This document shows positions 1 to 6,389 of a stretch of DNA of 16,701 nt, piece after piece; positions within the stretch are counted from its first letter, which is position 1, and every line of letters begins with the position of its first letter. This DNA is from Micavibrio_A sp035759665. Its GTDB lineage: Bacteria > Pseudomonadota > Alphaproteobacteria > Micavibrionales > Micavibrionaceae. The notes beneath the pieces are model-generated. The model was not told the origin of the DNA. It searched no databases and saw only the letters and a list, made by a program, of their open reading frames with translations. Location of the stretch: positions 1-16,701 of the forward strand of contig DASTUM010000165.1 of the NCBI GenBank assembly GCA_035759665.1, written 5' to 3'. A program made the position numbers and the translations under genes.

Positions 1-87
1 GATCGCCGCCGGCTGGTCGCCGGCGGGCTGAAAGTCCGAGGCTATTTTAAAGGGGGGCGAGCTTTCCATCGGGACGCTCGCCGCCAT
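1..87 (-). CDS. uvrB: UvrABC excinuclease subunit B, N-terminal fragment
   Basis: Only the first 29 codons lie in the window; the gene runs off the left edge on the minus strand. From the ATG at 87 the protein begins MAASVPMESSPPFKIASDFQ and continues PAGDQPAAI. The block F-K-I-x-S-D-F-x-P-x-G-D-Q-P-x-A-I is the hallmark N-terminus of UvrB, which binds the adenine of ATP in this DEAD-like helicase. UvrB verifies the lesion and loads UvrC in nucleotide excision repair. In-frame ATGs also exist at 120, 111 and 69. I prefer 87 because a promoter and SOS box (112-147) overlap the region around 111-120, and a purine-rich GGTAGAG lies just upstream. The family call is secure for so short a piece; the exact start is less so. 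Confidence 0.85.
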   Translation of the reverse strand, partial: MAASVPMESSPPFKIASDFQPAGDQPAAI

Positions 88-114
88 GTTGATCTCTACC
101 GCGCCGCGCATGGG

Positions 115-147
115 GTACATATATAGAACACCGGCCACCGCGGTCAA
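115..147 (-). promoter_or_regulatory. uvrB promoter with overlapping LexA/SOS box
   Basis: Read on the minus strand, TTGACC (147-142) is followed after 16 bp by TATATA (125-120), a reasonable sigma-70 pair pointing into uvrB. Overlapping the -10 is GTTC-TATATAT-GTAC (129-115), which matches the alphaproteobacterial LexA consensus GTTC-N7-GTTC at 7 of 8 fixed positions. A repressor bound there would cover the -10. Transcription would start near 113, leaving a short leader before the ATG at 87. SOS control of excision-repair genes is known in alphaproteobacteria; applying it here is inference from the motif and its position. Confidence 0.5.
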
Positions 148-167
148 TAATGGTTATGAGAAAGGAA

Positions 168-196
168 TTGACGTTATGAAAAGATTATCTTATCAA
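168..196 (+). promoter_or_regulatory. candidate sigma-70 promoter for the gene at 235
   Basis: TTGACG (168-173), a 17-bp spacer and TATCAA (191-196) match the -35/-10 pattern at 5 and 4 of 6 positions in a locally AT-rich stretch. It points into the 205-aa gene that starts at 235, giving a leader of about 30 nt. It is divergent from the uvrB promoter, with the two -35 boxes about 20 bp apart. This is a pattern match only. Confidence 0.45.
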
Positions 197-234
197 TTAA
201 GGTTCAACTCAAAAACGAAGATAAGTAGCGCACA

Positions 235-852
235 ATGACCCAAGCCACCCTGAAAGAAATCATCAAGAACGCCCAAACTATAAAATCGAACCCGGCCGAC
301 CCCACGGGAAGGACGCAAAACATGCTCATTCAAAATCTGCTGGAGATAGCCGCGTCGAATTATTCCACGGCGGAAAAGAAAGCCATCACCGTCGATGCGT
401 GCCAACTTGGTTCGTGCCCGGCCATTCTTCCGGAATTGATAAAACAGGCGCCGGATGCGAAGACGAAAGAAATCTTCGCGGAAGTCGCGGCGGACTATGC
501 CAGGGACAAGAAATCCTCGGTGCATATAATCCCGCTTGTGAAAGATACCGGGCTTGGCATTGATTCCCCAGCCCGCCAGGAAATCGTTCAGGCCGCAATC
601 GACTATCTTCCACTGGCGAAAAGCAACCAGCATCACGTCGCCAATATGGTTCTCGGTATCTGCAAAACCCCGCAGGAAGTAAGGACGGCGGCCCAGAAAA
701 TAGGCGGGATCGTGCAGTCAATGAATTCCGACGATGCCTATCTGCAACTTATGGAGACCTCTTTCAAAGCCGCAGCAGAGGCCGCCGCTAAGCTGCCCGA
801 CAATAGACGGCCCCTGAATACCGCACACCTCCTGAAAGCCGAAATAGGTTAA
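235..852 (+). CDS. hypothetical helical protein, 205 aa
   Basis: I do not recognise this protein. It starts MTQATLKEIIKNAQ and is predicted by eye to be almost entirely alpha-helical, rich in Ala, Lys and Gln. There is no signal peptide, membrane segment or obvious catalytic motif, so it is probably soluble and cytoplasmic. Phrases such as LPELIKQAPDAKTKEIFAEV and LPLAKSNQHHVANMVLGI look like consecutive helix pairs, and a helical-repeat or adaptor fold is possible. Cysteines occur around residues 56, 60 and 144. Spacing upstream of the ATG is compatible with a weak GAAG-type ribosome site. The gene stands alone, divergent from uvrB and followed by a dispersed repeat. Codon use agrees with its neighbours and no competing reading frame is convincing, so it is probably a real gene of unknown function. 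Confidence 0.7.
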   Translation: MTQATLKEIIKNAQTIKSNPADPTGRTQNMLIQNLLEIAASNYSTAEKKAITVDACQLGSCPAILPELIKQAPDAKTKEIFAEVAADYARDKKSSVHIIPLVKDTGLGIDSPARQEIVQAAIDYLPLAKSNQHHVANMVLGICKTPQEVRTAAQKIGGIVQSMNSDDAYLQLMETSFKAAAEAAAKLPDNRRPLNTAHLLKAEIG

Positions 853-866
853 GAATACGCGGGCGG

Positions 867-894
867 GGATTGCTTCGCCGCCTCGCAATGACGG
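867..894 (+). repeat. dispersed ATTGC...GCAAT palindromic repeat, copy 1
   Basis: The segment beginning GGATTGCTTCG and ending TCGCAATGACGG can fold with ATTGC pairing to GCAAT. It is the right-hand half of the element seen complete at 10545-10613, with another relative at 12005-12035. Here it lies in the 97-bp gap between the 205-aa gene and the nitroreductase, about 15 bp after the stop codon. Similar short palindromes are scattered in many proteobacterial genomes; their function is uncertain. Confidence 0.75.
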
Positions 895-949
895 GGAGAA
901 GGCGGATAAGCGGCTTGATTTCTCCATACAGGGCAGTAGGCTTGAAGGC

Positions 950-1585
950 ATGACGCAAGGCATTCTCGATACGCTCCTCTCCCGCCGGTCGACGGCGATC
1001 AAGGCGCTGTCCGCGCCCGGCCCGACGACGGCGCAGATGGAGGAAATCCTCACCGCCGCCACGCGCGTGCCGGATCACGGAAAACTCGCCCCGTGGTGGT
1101 TCGTGGTGTTCGACGGCGACGCGCGCGAAAAATTCGGCGCGGTTTTACGCGACGCGTATCTTCTGGAAGATGCGCAGGCCGCACCCGCCAAACTCGACCT
1201 CGAAGCGGAAAAATTCCTGCGCGCGCCGGTGGTGGTCGCGGCGGTTTCGCGCATCAGGGACAGCAAGATACCGCAATGGGAACAATTCCTGAGCGCGGGC
1301 GCATGTTGTTACAATCTGTGCCTTGCCGCGAATGCGATGGGGTTCGGCAGCAACTGGGTTACGGGCTGGCCCGCTTTAAATGCAAAAGTGCGCGAAGCAT
1401 TGGGATGCGACGAGCGGGACAGGATCGCGGGATTCATTTATCTGGGCACGCAAAGCGAAACGCCGGAAGAGCGCGAGCGCCCCGCCCTTGCCGATATCGT
1501 CAGCGCGTGGTCGGAGAGTTATGCGCCGCGCAAGGGCGACAATTACGCCAAAGAAGGCATGGGGTTACCGCCGAAGGGATTTTAA
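950..1585 (+). CDS. nitroreductase family protein, YdjA-like
   Basis: This 211-aa protein has the compact layout of YdjA-type nitroreductases, FMN-dependent NAD(P)H oxidoreductases that act as homodimers in the cytoplasm. The N-terminal SRRSTAIKAL (11-20) corresponds to the family's R-R-S FMN-phosphate motif. RVPDHGKLAPWWFVV (39-53) is the characteristic YdjA block around the flavin. GFGSNWVTGWPA (131-142) and the IYLGT strand followed by ERERP (163-177) match the C-terminal half. The length is slightly above E. coli YdjA (183 aa); the extra residues are a C-terminal tail ending GLPPKGF. The start at 950 has GAAGG immediately upstream. The physiological substrate cannot be told from sequence. 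The next gene starts 19 bp after its stop and is probably co-transcribed. Confidence 0.88.
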   Translation: MTQGILDTLLSRRSTAIKALSAPGPTTAQMEEILTAATRVPDHGKLAPWWFVVFDGDAREKFGAVLRDAYLLEDAQAAPAKLDLEAEKFLRAPVVVAAVSRIRDSKIPQWEQFLSAGACCYNLCLAANAMGFGSNWVTGWPALNAKVREALGCDERDRIAGFIYLGTQSETPEERERPALADIVSAWSESYAPRKGDNYAKEGMGLPPKGF

Positions 1586-1604
1586 AAAAATTGAGGAGCG
1601 TTGG

Positions 1605-2042
1605 ATGAGTACACTGAAAGAAAAATTGAAAGAGGCGTTCGATTACGCGCAATTTACCGCCGCGCTTGGCGTTTTTTCCGTGGCGGGTGTCGAAACTTTG
1701 CAAAACACGCTAGAGCGTTTCGGCACGCCGGCGATGGATATTTCAGATAACCCGATCGGTATAAGCCTTCTCGCGGCGGCCACGGGCGTGTCGGTCGGCA
1801 ATAGCTACCTTCAGGATTTTAAATTCGGAAATTGCATTCCACATGTTGTTTATTCAACAGTGTTCGGGGTTATTGCAGGATTTGCATCGGATTTTTCGGA
1901 CGTCGCATCCGATAATGTTACGGCAAGCCCGTATATCACAGCCTTCGTCGCGGCAGGCGCAGGGATAGCTCTGCGCCGCAACCTCATTCTCGAGGATACG
2001 ACGGACAATGGACGGGGCAGATACGACGATTTCGATTATTAG
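1605..2042 (+). CDS. small integral membrane protein, 145 aa, unknown function
   Basis: The start at 1605 is chosen because GAGGAG (1593-1598) sits six bases upstream; the open frame extends further left only by overlapping the nitroreductase. The protein begins MSTLKEKLKEAFDYAQ, then alternates hydrophobic Gly/Ala-rich stretches: about 15-30 (FTAALGVFSVAGVETL), 46-62, 79-98 (IPHVVYSTVFGVIAGFASDF) and 108-122 (YITAFVAAGAGIAL). This suggests up to four short membrane helices, or two helical hairpins. The C-terminus is charged and ends in acidic residues with two tyrosines (RGRYDDFDY). It has no signal-peptide cleavage site that I can see and no cysteine cluster. Family unknown. It follows the nitroreductase by 19 bp, so the two probably share a transcript. 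Confidence 0.65.
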   Translation: MSTLKEKLKEAFDYAQFTAALGVFSVAGVETLQNTLERFGTPAMDISDNPIGISLLAAATGVSVGNSYLQDFKFGNCIPHVVYSTVFGVIAGFASDFSDVASDNVTASPYITAFVAAGAGIALRRNLILEDTTDNGRGRYDDFDY

Positions 2043-2048
2043 ACATCA

Positions 2049-2076
2049 TTGACGCAAATAAACTTTTTCCTAATAA
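2049..2076 (+). promoter_or_regulatory. possible promoter for the methyltransferase gene
   Basis: TTGACG (2049-2054) is followed after 16 bp by TAATAA (2071-2076) in an AT-rich gap before the ATG at 2096. The -35 is good, the -10 only fair. It would let the methyltransferase be expressed independently of the genes upstream. Confidence 0.3.
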
Positions 2077-2095
2077 AAGGCGGCAGAGGCCGGGC

Positions 2096-2800
2096 ATGAG
2101 CACAGGAAAACTGAATCAATACGGCGATAGTTTCGTTCCGACCGGCAGCGGGCATGGCGTGGATATTTCCAGCCAGAGGCAGGACGAGTTGGACCTGGAA
2201 TCCCTCAAAGCCATTCAGGAACGCGCGCAAAAGGAGATTCCCACCGCCGCCGTCGATCTGGGCGGGGGTTTTGGCACGCATGCGGTAAAAATGTTTCAGG
2301 CAGGCGCGTCTGTCACCATGATCGACATAAACGACATCGCAAAGGAAGTCTTTGCAAAAGCCGCCGCGCAAACCCCGGCGCGCGCGGACGAACTGACATT
2401 CCTGCAAAAGGATTTCAAAGATATAACACCCGGCGATTTACCGGAGAGGATCGACATCCTCTATTCGCAAAGGGCCATACATTACCTGCGATACGAGGAA
2501 GCCAGGCGAGTGCTTTCAATGATGCGCCGACGCATGCCGAAAAACGGGATCGCGTTTATTTCAGCGGCGGGATATGACACGGAATACGGCCTTACCACGC
2601 CGGGGCGCGAGCGACCGATAGAAGAGCGTTTCGGCACGATCGCCCCCGAAATGCGCGAAAAACACGGCATTCACCATGGCATCACGCTATATAAGAAGGA
2701 AGAACTGGTGGAATTGTTAGGAAGCGCGGGCTTTTCCGTGACCCGGATCGCCGCATCAAGCTTCGGCAACATCAAGGCCATCGCCCCCGTCACCCCATAA
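2096..2800 (+). CDS. class I SAM-dependent methyltransferase
   Basis: This 234-aa protein carries a Rossmann-fold methyltransferase core. Motif I is AVDLGGGFGTHA (52-63), the glycine loop that holds S-adenosylmethionine. VTMIDIND (73-80) ends strand 2 with the acidic residue that binds the ribose. LQKDFKDI (103-110) is the adenine-side loop, and DILYSQRAIHYL (120-131) is strand 4, ending in the position of the catalytic motif. GIAFISAAG (151-159) follows as strand 5. The arrangement matches the Methyltransf_11/25-type small-molecule methyltransferases. The N-terminal NQYGDSFVPTGSGHG segment and the insertion around 160-195 probably form the substrate lid. No neighbour reveals the substrate. 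The stop lies 7 bp from the convergent stop of the 82-aa gene on the other strand. Confidence 0.82.
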   Translation: MSTGKLNQYGDSFVPTGSGHGVDISSQRQDELDLESLKAIQERAQKEIPTAAVDLGGGFGTHAVKMFQAGASVTMIDINDIAKEVFAKAAAQTPARADELTFLQKDFKDITPGDLPERIDILYSQRAIHYLRYEEARRVLSMMRRRMPKNGIAFISAAGYDTEYGLTTPGRERPIEERFGTIAPEMREKHGIHHGITLYKKEELVELLGSAGFSVTRIAASSFGNIKAIAPVTP

Positions 2801-2807
2801 AAACTAT

Positions 2808-3056
2808 TTATGACAGCTCTTCGCCGGATTTATCGAATTTCACGATCACGCCGCGTTTTTTGAAGTAGGACTTCATCATCTGGCGGCCCTGGCGGTTGTT
2901 CTGGACGAGTTTCGTGGGTTCGAAGATGGCCTCTTTCGTGCCTTGCGCCTTGAGTTCCTGCTTCAGCGCCGTGATCGCATCGTCCAGCCCTTCATTGTCG
3001 GCGGCGATGGCGGCGTAGATGTCATCCTTGATCTGGTCGAGTTTGGAGGCAGCCAT
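2808..3056 (-). CDS. conserved-looking small protein, 82 aa, coupled to lysS
   Basis: The ATG lies five bases after the lysS stop, and an AAGGA near the end of lysS can serve as ribosome site, so translation is probably coupled to lysS. The protein begins MAASKLDQIKDDIYAAIAAD. Its N-terminal half (about 4-38) is an amphipathic helical hairpin. The C-terminal half contains NNRQGRQMMKSYFKKRGVIV (53-72), which is strongly basic and could bind nucleic acid. There is no cysteine and no membrane segment. I do not recognise the family. Its link with a tRNA synthetase makes a translation-related role possible, but that is inference from position only. Confidence 0.72.
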   Translation of the reverse strand: MAASKLDQIKDDIYAAIAADNEGLDDAITALKQELKAQGTKEAIFEPTKLVQNNRQGRQMMKSYFKKRGVIVKFDKSGEELS

Positions 3057-3061
3057 AATCT

Positions 3062-4561
3062 TTAGTCCTTCTTGGGTTTCAGGGTCGGGAACGCGATGAC
3101 GTCGCGGATGTTGTGGGAGCCGGTCAGCAGCATGGCGAGGCGGTCTATGCCCATGCCCCAGCCGCCCGTGGGCGGCAGGCCGTATTCGAGCGCGGTGACG
3201 TAGTCGTCGTCGAGCATCTGGGCTTCGTCGTCGCCCGCCTCTTTTTGCGCGACCTGTTCTTCAAATCGCTGCAACTGGATTTTCGGGTCGTTCAGTTCGG
3301 AGAAGGCGTTCACGATTTCCCAGCCGTTGATATAGGTTTCGAAGCGTTCGACAAGGCGGGGGTTCGAGCGATGGACTTTCGCGAGCGGGGAAATATCCAT
3401 CGGCGTGTCGGTGACGTGGATCGGCTGGATCAGCGTGTGTTCCACCTTCTCATCGAAGACGGCGGCGACGACATCGCCCCATTGCGCGAAAGGCTCCGTG
3501 CGGACACCGAGTTTACTCGCGGCTTCGCGGGCTTCGGCGGCGTCCTTGAATTGCATGAAATCAATGCCCGTCGCCTCTTTCACGAGGTCGATCATGGATT
3601 TGCGGGCGAAGGGTTTTTCGTAGTCGATCAGATTGTCGCTCATCTGCACCTGAAGCGTGCCGTTGACGGCAAGGCAGCATTGGCGGATGAGGGTTTCCGT
3701 TAAATCCATGATGTCGAAGTAATCCTTGTAGGAATGATAGCTTTCGATGGTCGTGAATTCGGGGTTGTGCTTGATTGAGATGCCTTCGTTGCGGAACAGG
3801 CGCCCTATTTCAAAAACCGTATCCGAGAGGCCGCCGACGATCAGGCGTTTCAGCGGCAGTTCCGTGGCGATGCGCAGATAGAAATCGGCGTCGAGCGCAT
3901 TGTGATGCGTCGTGAAAGGACGCGCGTTGGCGCCGCCGAGAATGCCGTTGAGGATCGGCGTTTCCACCTCGATCGCGCCCATTCCTTCCATGTATTTGCG
4001 GATAAAGGAGACGATCTTCGAGCGTTTTTTCAATGTTTCGCGGCTCTCCTCGTTCATGATGAGGTCGAGATAGCGTTGACGGTAGCGTTGTTCGATGTCG
4101 GTGAGACCGTGGTATTTCTCGGGGAGCGGCAAAAGGGCTTTGCAAAGGATCAGGGTTTCGCCCGCGCGCACGGACAGTTCCCCGCGCGGCGTGCGGCGGA
4201 TCGTGCCGTGCGCGCCGATAATGTCGCCGATATCGTAGAGCGAAAGTTTTTCAAGCTCTTCCACGCTCATGGAATCCTTGTGGCAGAAAACCTGAATCTT
4301 GCCGGAGGCGTCCTGCAGGTCGAGGAACATGCCGTTGTTGCGCATCGCCATGATGCGGCCCGCAACAGAAACCTTATCCTCGGTTTCCACGCCGTTTTCG
4401 AGGGAGGCGTATTTGTCCTGAAGTTCCTGCGCCTGGTGGCTGCGGGGGAAGTTCGGGGGGTACGGCTCCAGGCCGCGCGCGCGCATTTCCGCCAGTTTCT
4501 GTTCCCGCGCTTCGCGGGGGTTTGTGGAAAGGGTCTCTTTTTTCGCTTCTGCTTGTGTCAT
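3062..4561 (-). CDS. lysS: lysyl-tRNA synthetase, class II
   Basis: This 499-aa enzyme ligates lysine to tRNA-Lys using ATP, in the cytoplasm as a homodimer. Residues about 63-150 form the OB-fold anticodon-binding domain (VSVAGRIMAMRNNGMFLDLQ at 65-84). The class II catalytic core follows. RQRYLDLI (161-168) and the region around 190-203 hold motif 1, FRNEGISIKHNPEFTTIE (256-273) is motif 2, and GGWGMGIDRLAML (466-478) is motif 3 with its catalytic arginine. The length is typical for bacterial LysS. It is notable because many alphaproteobacteria use the unrelated class I enzyme instead. The ATG at 4561 follows a 55-bp gap shared with the divergent pilin-like genes, and the 82-aa gene follows five bases after the stop. 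Confidence 0.97.
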   Translation of the reverse strand: MTQAEAKKETLSTNPREAREQKLAEMRARGLEPYPPNFPRSHQAQELQDKYASLENGVETEDKVSVAGRIMAMRNNGMFLDLQDASGKIQVFCHKDSMSVEELEKLSLYDIGDIIGAHGTIRRTPRGELSVRAGETLILCKALLPLPEKYHGLTDIEQRYRQRYLDLIMNEESRETLKKRSKIVSFIRKYMEGMGAIEVETPILNGILGGANARPFTTHHNALDADFYLRIATELPLKRLIVGGLSDTVFEIGRLFRNEGISIKHNPEFTTIESYHSYKDYFDIMDLTETLIRQCCLAVNGTLQVQMSDNLIDYEKPFARKSMIDLVKEATGIDFMQFKDAAEAREAASKLGVRTEPFAQWGDVVAAVFDEKVEHTLIQPIHVTDTPMDISPLAKVHRSNPRLVERFETYINGWEIVNAFSELNDPKIQLQRFEEQVAQKEAGDDEAQMLDDDYVTALEYGLPPTGGWGMGIDRLAMLLTGSHNIRDVIAFPTLKPKKD

Positions 4562-4574
4562 GGCGGTGTTTCTA

Positions 4575-4583
4575 TGCTAAAAT
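4575..4583 (+). promoter_or_regulatory. extended -10 promoter for the pilin-like gene pair
   Basis: TGCTAAAAT fits an extended -10 (TGn plus a hexamer matching TATAAT at 5 of 6). It lies in the 55-bp gap between divergent lysS and the gene at 4617, with an expected start near 4590 and a leader of about 27 nt. A weak TTGTGT (4553-4558) lies 19 bp upstream. Extended -10 promoters tolerate a poor -35. Confidence 0.42.
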
Positions 4584-4616
4584 ATTGATTGTGCGTTTCT
4601 TTATGGACAAAATCCT

Positions 4617-5327
4617 ATGAAAAATCAAGCGCGGCAAAGGCGCCATACACAGTCCGGATCGATCTTTTTCTGGATATTTTTCATGATTATTTTGTTCGGC
4701 GCCCTCAGTTTCGCCCTGACACAGGGCTTGCGCAGCAGCAGCACGACCGGCGTGCAGGAAAGGGCCAAACTAACCGCTTCGGAAATACTGACCTATGTGG
4801 AGACGCTCAAGACCGCGGTCAAAAGCCTGCGGATCAACGGGTGCGCGGATACGTCGATAAGTTTTTATTCCACCTCATGGTCCGATCCCACTTCCTATGA
4901 CAACCCCGACAGCCCGGCGGCGAACGCGGATTTTTCCTGTCATGTTTTCAACCCTGCCGGCGGCGCCACCACGTTCTACAACCTGCCGGAAGGAATTTCG
5001 GGCACTTCGGAATATTATATTACGGGCGGGCTAGCCGTGACGGGCTTGGGAACGGCCGTTCCGGAACTCGCGGTGATCGCGCCCGATCTTTCGCAGGAAG
5101 TGTGCGCCGAGATCAACAAAATGCTGAAGGTCAATTCCTACGCAATCGACGGTTATGATGCGGGATTCCCTTTCCAGGGAGATTATACCGCGAAGGCCGA
5201 GGTCGGGGATAACGGAACGAACCCGACCTACGTGACCGGCAAGACGGCGGCGTGCATGGAATCGACAGCATTTGGCGGCGTTCCGGCGGGCCAGTATTTC
5301 TTCTATTACGTTCTTCAGGCGAGGTAG
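4617..5327 (+). CDS. pilin-like membrane-anchored protein A, 236 aa
   Basis: The N-terminus is basic (MKNQARQRRHTQSG) and is followed by one hydrophobic helix at about 15-35 (SIFFWIFFMIILFGALSFAL), then a long polar domain. This is the layout of type IV pilin or pseudopilin-like proteins, although the classical G-F-T-L-I-E motif is absent (QSG-S replaces it). Residues 45-75 continue as a helix ending in INGCADTSISF. Cysteines lie at 76, 108, 163 and 213 and could form two disulfides in the periplasm. Shared features with the next gene include an E-x-C-x-x-I-N-K-x-x-K-V block (161-172), F-x-G-D-Y-T (186-191) and the final Y-V-L-Q-A-R. The next gene starts one base after its stop, so the two are translated together. 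Function is unknown; a surface fibre or secretion-apparatus component is the likely theme. Confidence 0.7.
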   Translation: MKNQARQRRHTQSGSIFFWIFFMIILFGALSFALTQGLRSSSTTGVQERAKLTASEILTYVETLKTAVKSLRINGCADTSISFYSTSWSDPTSYDNPDSPAANADFSCHVFNPAGGATTFYNLPEGISGTSEYYITGGLAVTGLGTAVPELAVIAPDLSQEVCAEINKMLKVNSYAIDGYDAGFPFQGDYTAKAEVGDNGTNPTYVTGKTAACMESTAFGGVPAGQYFFYYVLQAR

Positions 5328-5328
5328 C

Positions 5329-6036
5329 ATGAACAGACAATCCGGAAACGCATTGTGGTTTATCCTGATCGCCATCGCGCTGCTGGGCCTTCTGGGCGCC
5401 ATGCTCATACGCACGTCATCCCAGACGGAAGAAACGGGCGATAAGGACCGCCTGTCAGTCGCCGTGTCCCAGTTAGTGCGTTATACATCCTCGGTCGCAT
5501 CGGCCGCTCAGAACATGCTGCTGAGGGGCGTGAGCGAGAGCGAAATAAGCTTTGCCAACGATGTTTATCAGGAATGCGACGACGACCCGATTCAAGCGGC
5601 CGGGCATAATCCCAACTGCACGACGGAGGACTGTGAAATTTTTGGGCTGGGCGGGGGATTGGAGCCGCGGGAAATTCCATCCGACCTGCTGACAGACGGC
5701 GCGTGCTCCGTGTGGAAGATCGGTTCCGCGGCGGTCAATACGCGCACCGTCGTCGATGTCGGAACGAACAAGCCGGATCTGGTGCTTGAAGTTTACGGCC
5801 TGAGCGAGGAAGCCTGCGTCATGATCAACAAGCTGGCAAAAGTCAGTATGCCGGCAGACTCTCCTCCCGACGATGAAGAAGGCATCGGCGGCACGGATAT
5901 TTTCACCGGCGATTACACGATCAGCACCAGCACGATAGGCGACGAAGCGACCGAGCTGGAGGGCAAAAAAGTCTTCTGCCTCCACCGCCCGAGCGAAGAT
6001 TCATACCATATGTATACGGTGCTGATCGCGCGCTGA
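5329..6036 (+). CDS. pilin-like membrane-anchored protein B, 235 aa, paralogue of A
   Basis: The ATG at 5329 lies one base after the stop of protein A, with GAGG (5321-5324) just upstream; a longer frame to the left would overlap protein A. The protein starts MNRQSGNALWFILIAIALLG: a short basic leader, the QSG motif also found in A, and a hydrophobic helix (about 8-26). It then has SVASAAQNMLLRGVSESEIS (55-74), an acidic mid-region and six cysteines (83, 97, 102, 126, 163, 217). Cys163 occupies the same residue number as in protein A, inside E-A-C-x-M-I-N-K-x-x-K-V. F-T-G-D-Y-T (192-197) and the terminal Y-T-V-L-I-A-R also match A. The pair therefore arose by duplication and diverged greatly. 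Proteins with an N-terminal GN(A/V)LFLILIA helix and this Cys/GDYT pattern occur, as I recall, in several alphaproteobacteria without assigned function. Confidence 0.7.
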   Translation: MNRQSGNALWFILIAIALLGLLGAMLIRTSSQTEETGDKDRLSVAVSQLVRYTSSVASAAQNMLLRGVSESEISFANDVYQECDDDPIQAAGHNPNCTTEDCEIFGLGGGLEPREIPSDLLTDGACSVWKIGSAAVNTRTVVDVGTNKPDLVLEVYGLSEEACVMINKLAKVSMPADSPPDDEEGIGGTDIFTGDYTISTSTIGDEATELEGKKVFCLHRPSEDSYHMYTVLIAR

Positions 6037-6267
6037 TCAGTTCGCCTCGACCTTCGACAGAGACACGATTTCGGCAGGGCTTTCGCGCACGGAATCCGGG
6101 AAGCCGAGAGATTCTATCGTCTTGTCCTTGGAGACGAAGAACAGTTTTGTGTACGGGTCTTTGATGTGGGATTTGTCGTCCGGAATCTTGCGCTTGGCGG
6201 CGGTCAGCGTGTCGGTGTTGACCATGACCTCGTCGCCGTCCAGATCGTGCAGGATAATCAGGGGCAT
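6037..6267 (-). CDS. small protein, 76 aa, weakly FlbD/SwrD-like
   Basis: The protein begins MPLIILHDLDGDEVMVNTDT and has the pattern I-x-L-x-x-L-x-G-x-E-x-x-(V/L)-N-x-D followed by a P-D and a beta-strand with hydrophobic-Phe (KLFFVSKDKT, 41-50), then ESPAEIVSL (62-70). That order resembles the small FlbD/SwrD family, in which a V-x-E-S-x-x-E-I segment ends a beta-rich domain. No flagellar gene is nearby, so the family link is tentative. On the minus strand GGAGAAAG precedes the ATG by about 10 bases. Its stop and the stop of the convergent pilin-like gene lie back to back in the palindrome TGATCA (6034-6039). Confidence 0.65.
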   Translation of the reverse strand: MPLIILHDLDGDEVMVNTDTLTAAKRKIPDDKSHIKDPYTKLFFVSKDKTIESLGFPDSVRESPAEIVSLSKVEAN

Positions 6268-6324
6268 TTTTTTCTTTCTCCGTAAGGGGCGCTTTTTGCA
6301 AGCGATCCTGCACCCTCACCCCTG

Positions 6325-6352
6325 CCCTCTCCCTGAAGGGAGAGGGAGTTTT
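6325..6352 (+). repeat. CCCTCTCCC/GGGAGAGGG hairpin repeat, terminator-like
   Basis: CCCTCTCCC (6325-6333), the loop TGAA and GGGAGAGGG (6338-6346) form a perfect 9-bp stem, followed on the plus strand by AGTTTTATT. The preceding CACCCTCACCCCTG is also part of a dispersed repeat common in proteobacterial genomes. It lies in the 122-bp gap between the divergent 76-aa gene and the helicase. As a terminator it could only stop plus-strand transcription coming from the pilin-like pair through the antisense of the 76-aa gene, so it may insulate the helicase. Confidence 0.6.
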
Positions 6353-6389
6353 ATTGTGCGGGGCCGGGACGCCGTGCTATGCGTAGACT

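Noticed and set aside
3902..4588. 228-aa open frame opposite lysS
   Set aside because: Antisense to the conserved N-terminal half of LysRS; no ribosome site and no family features.
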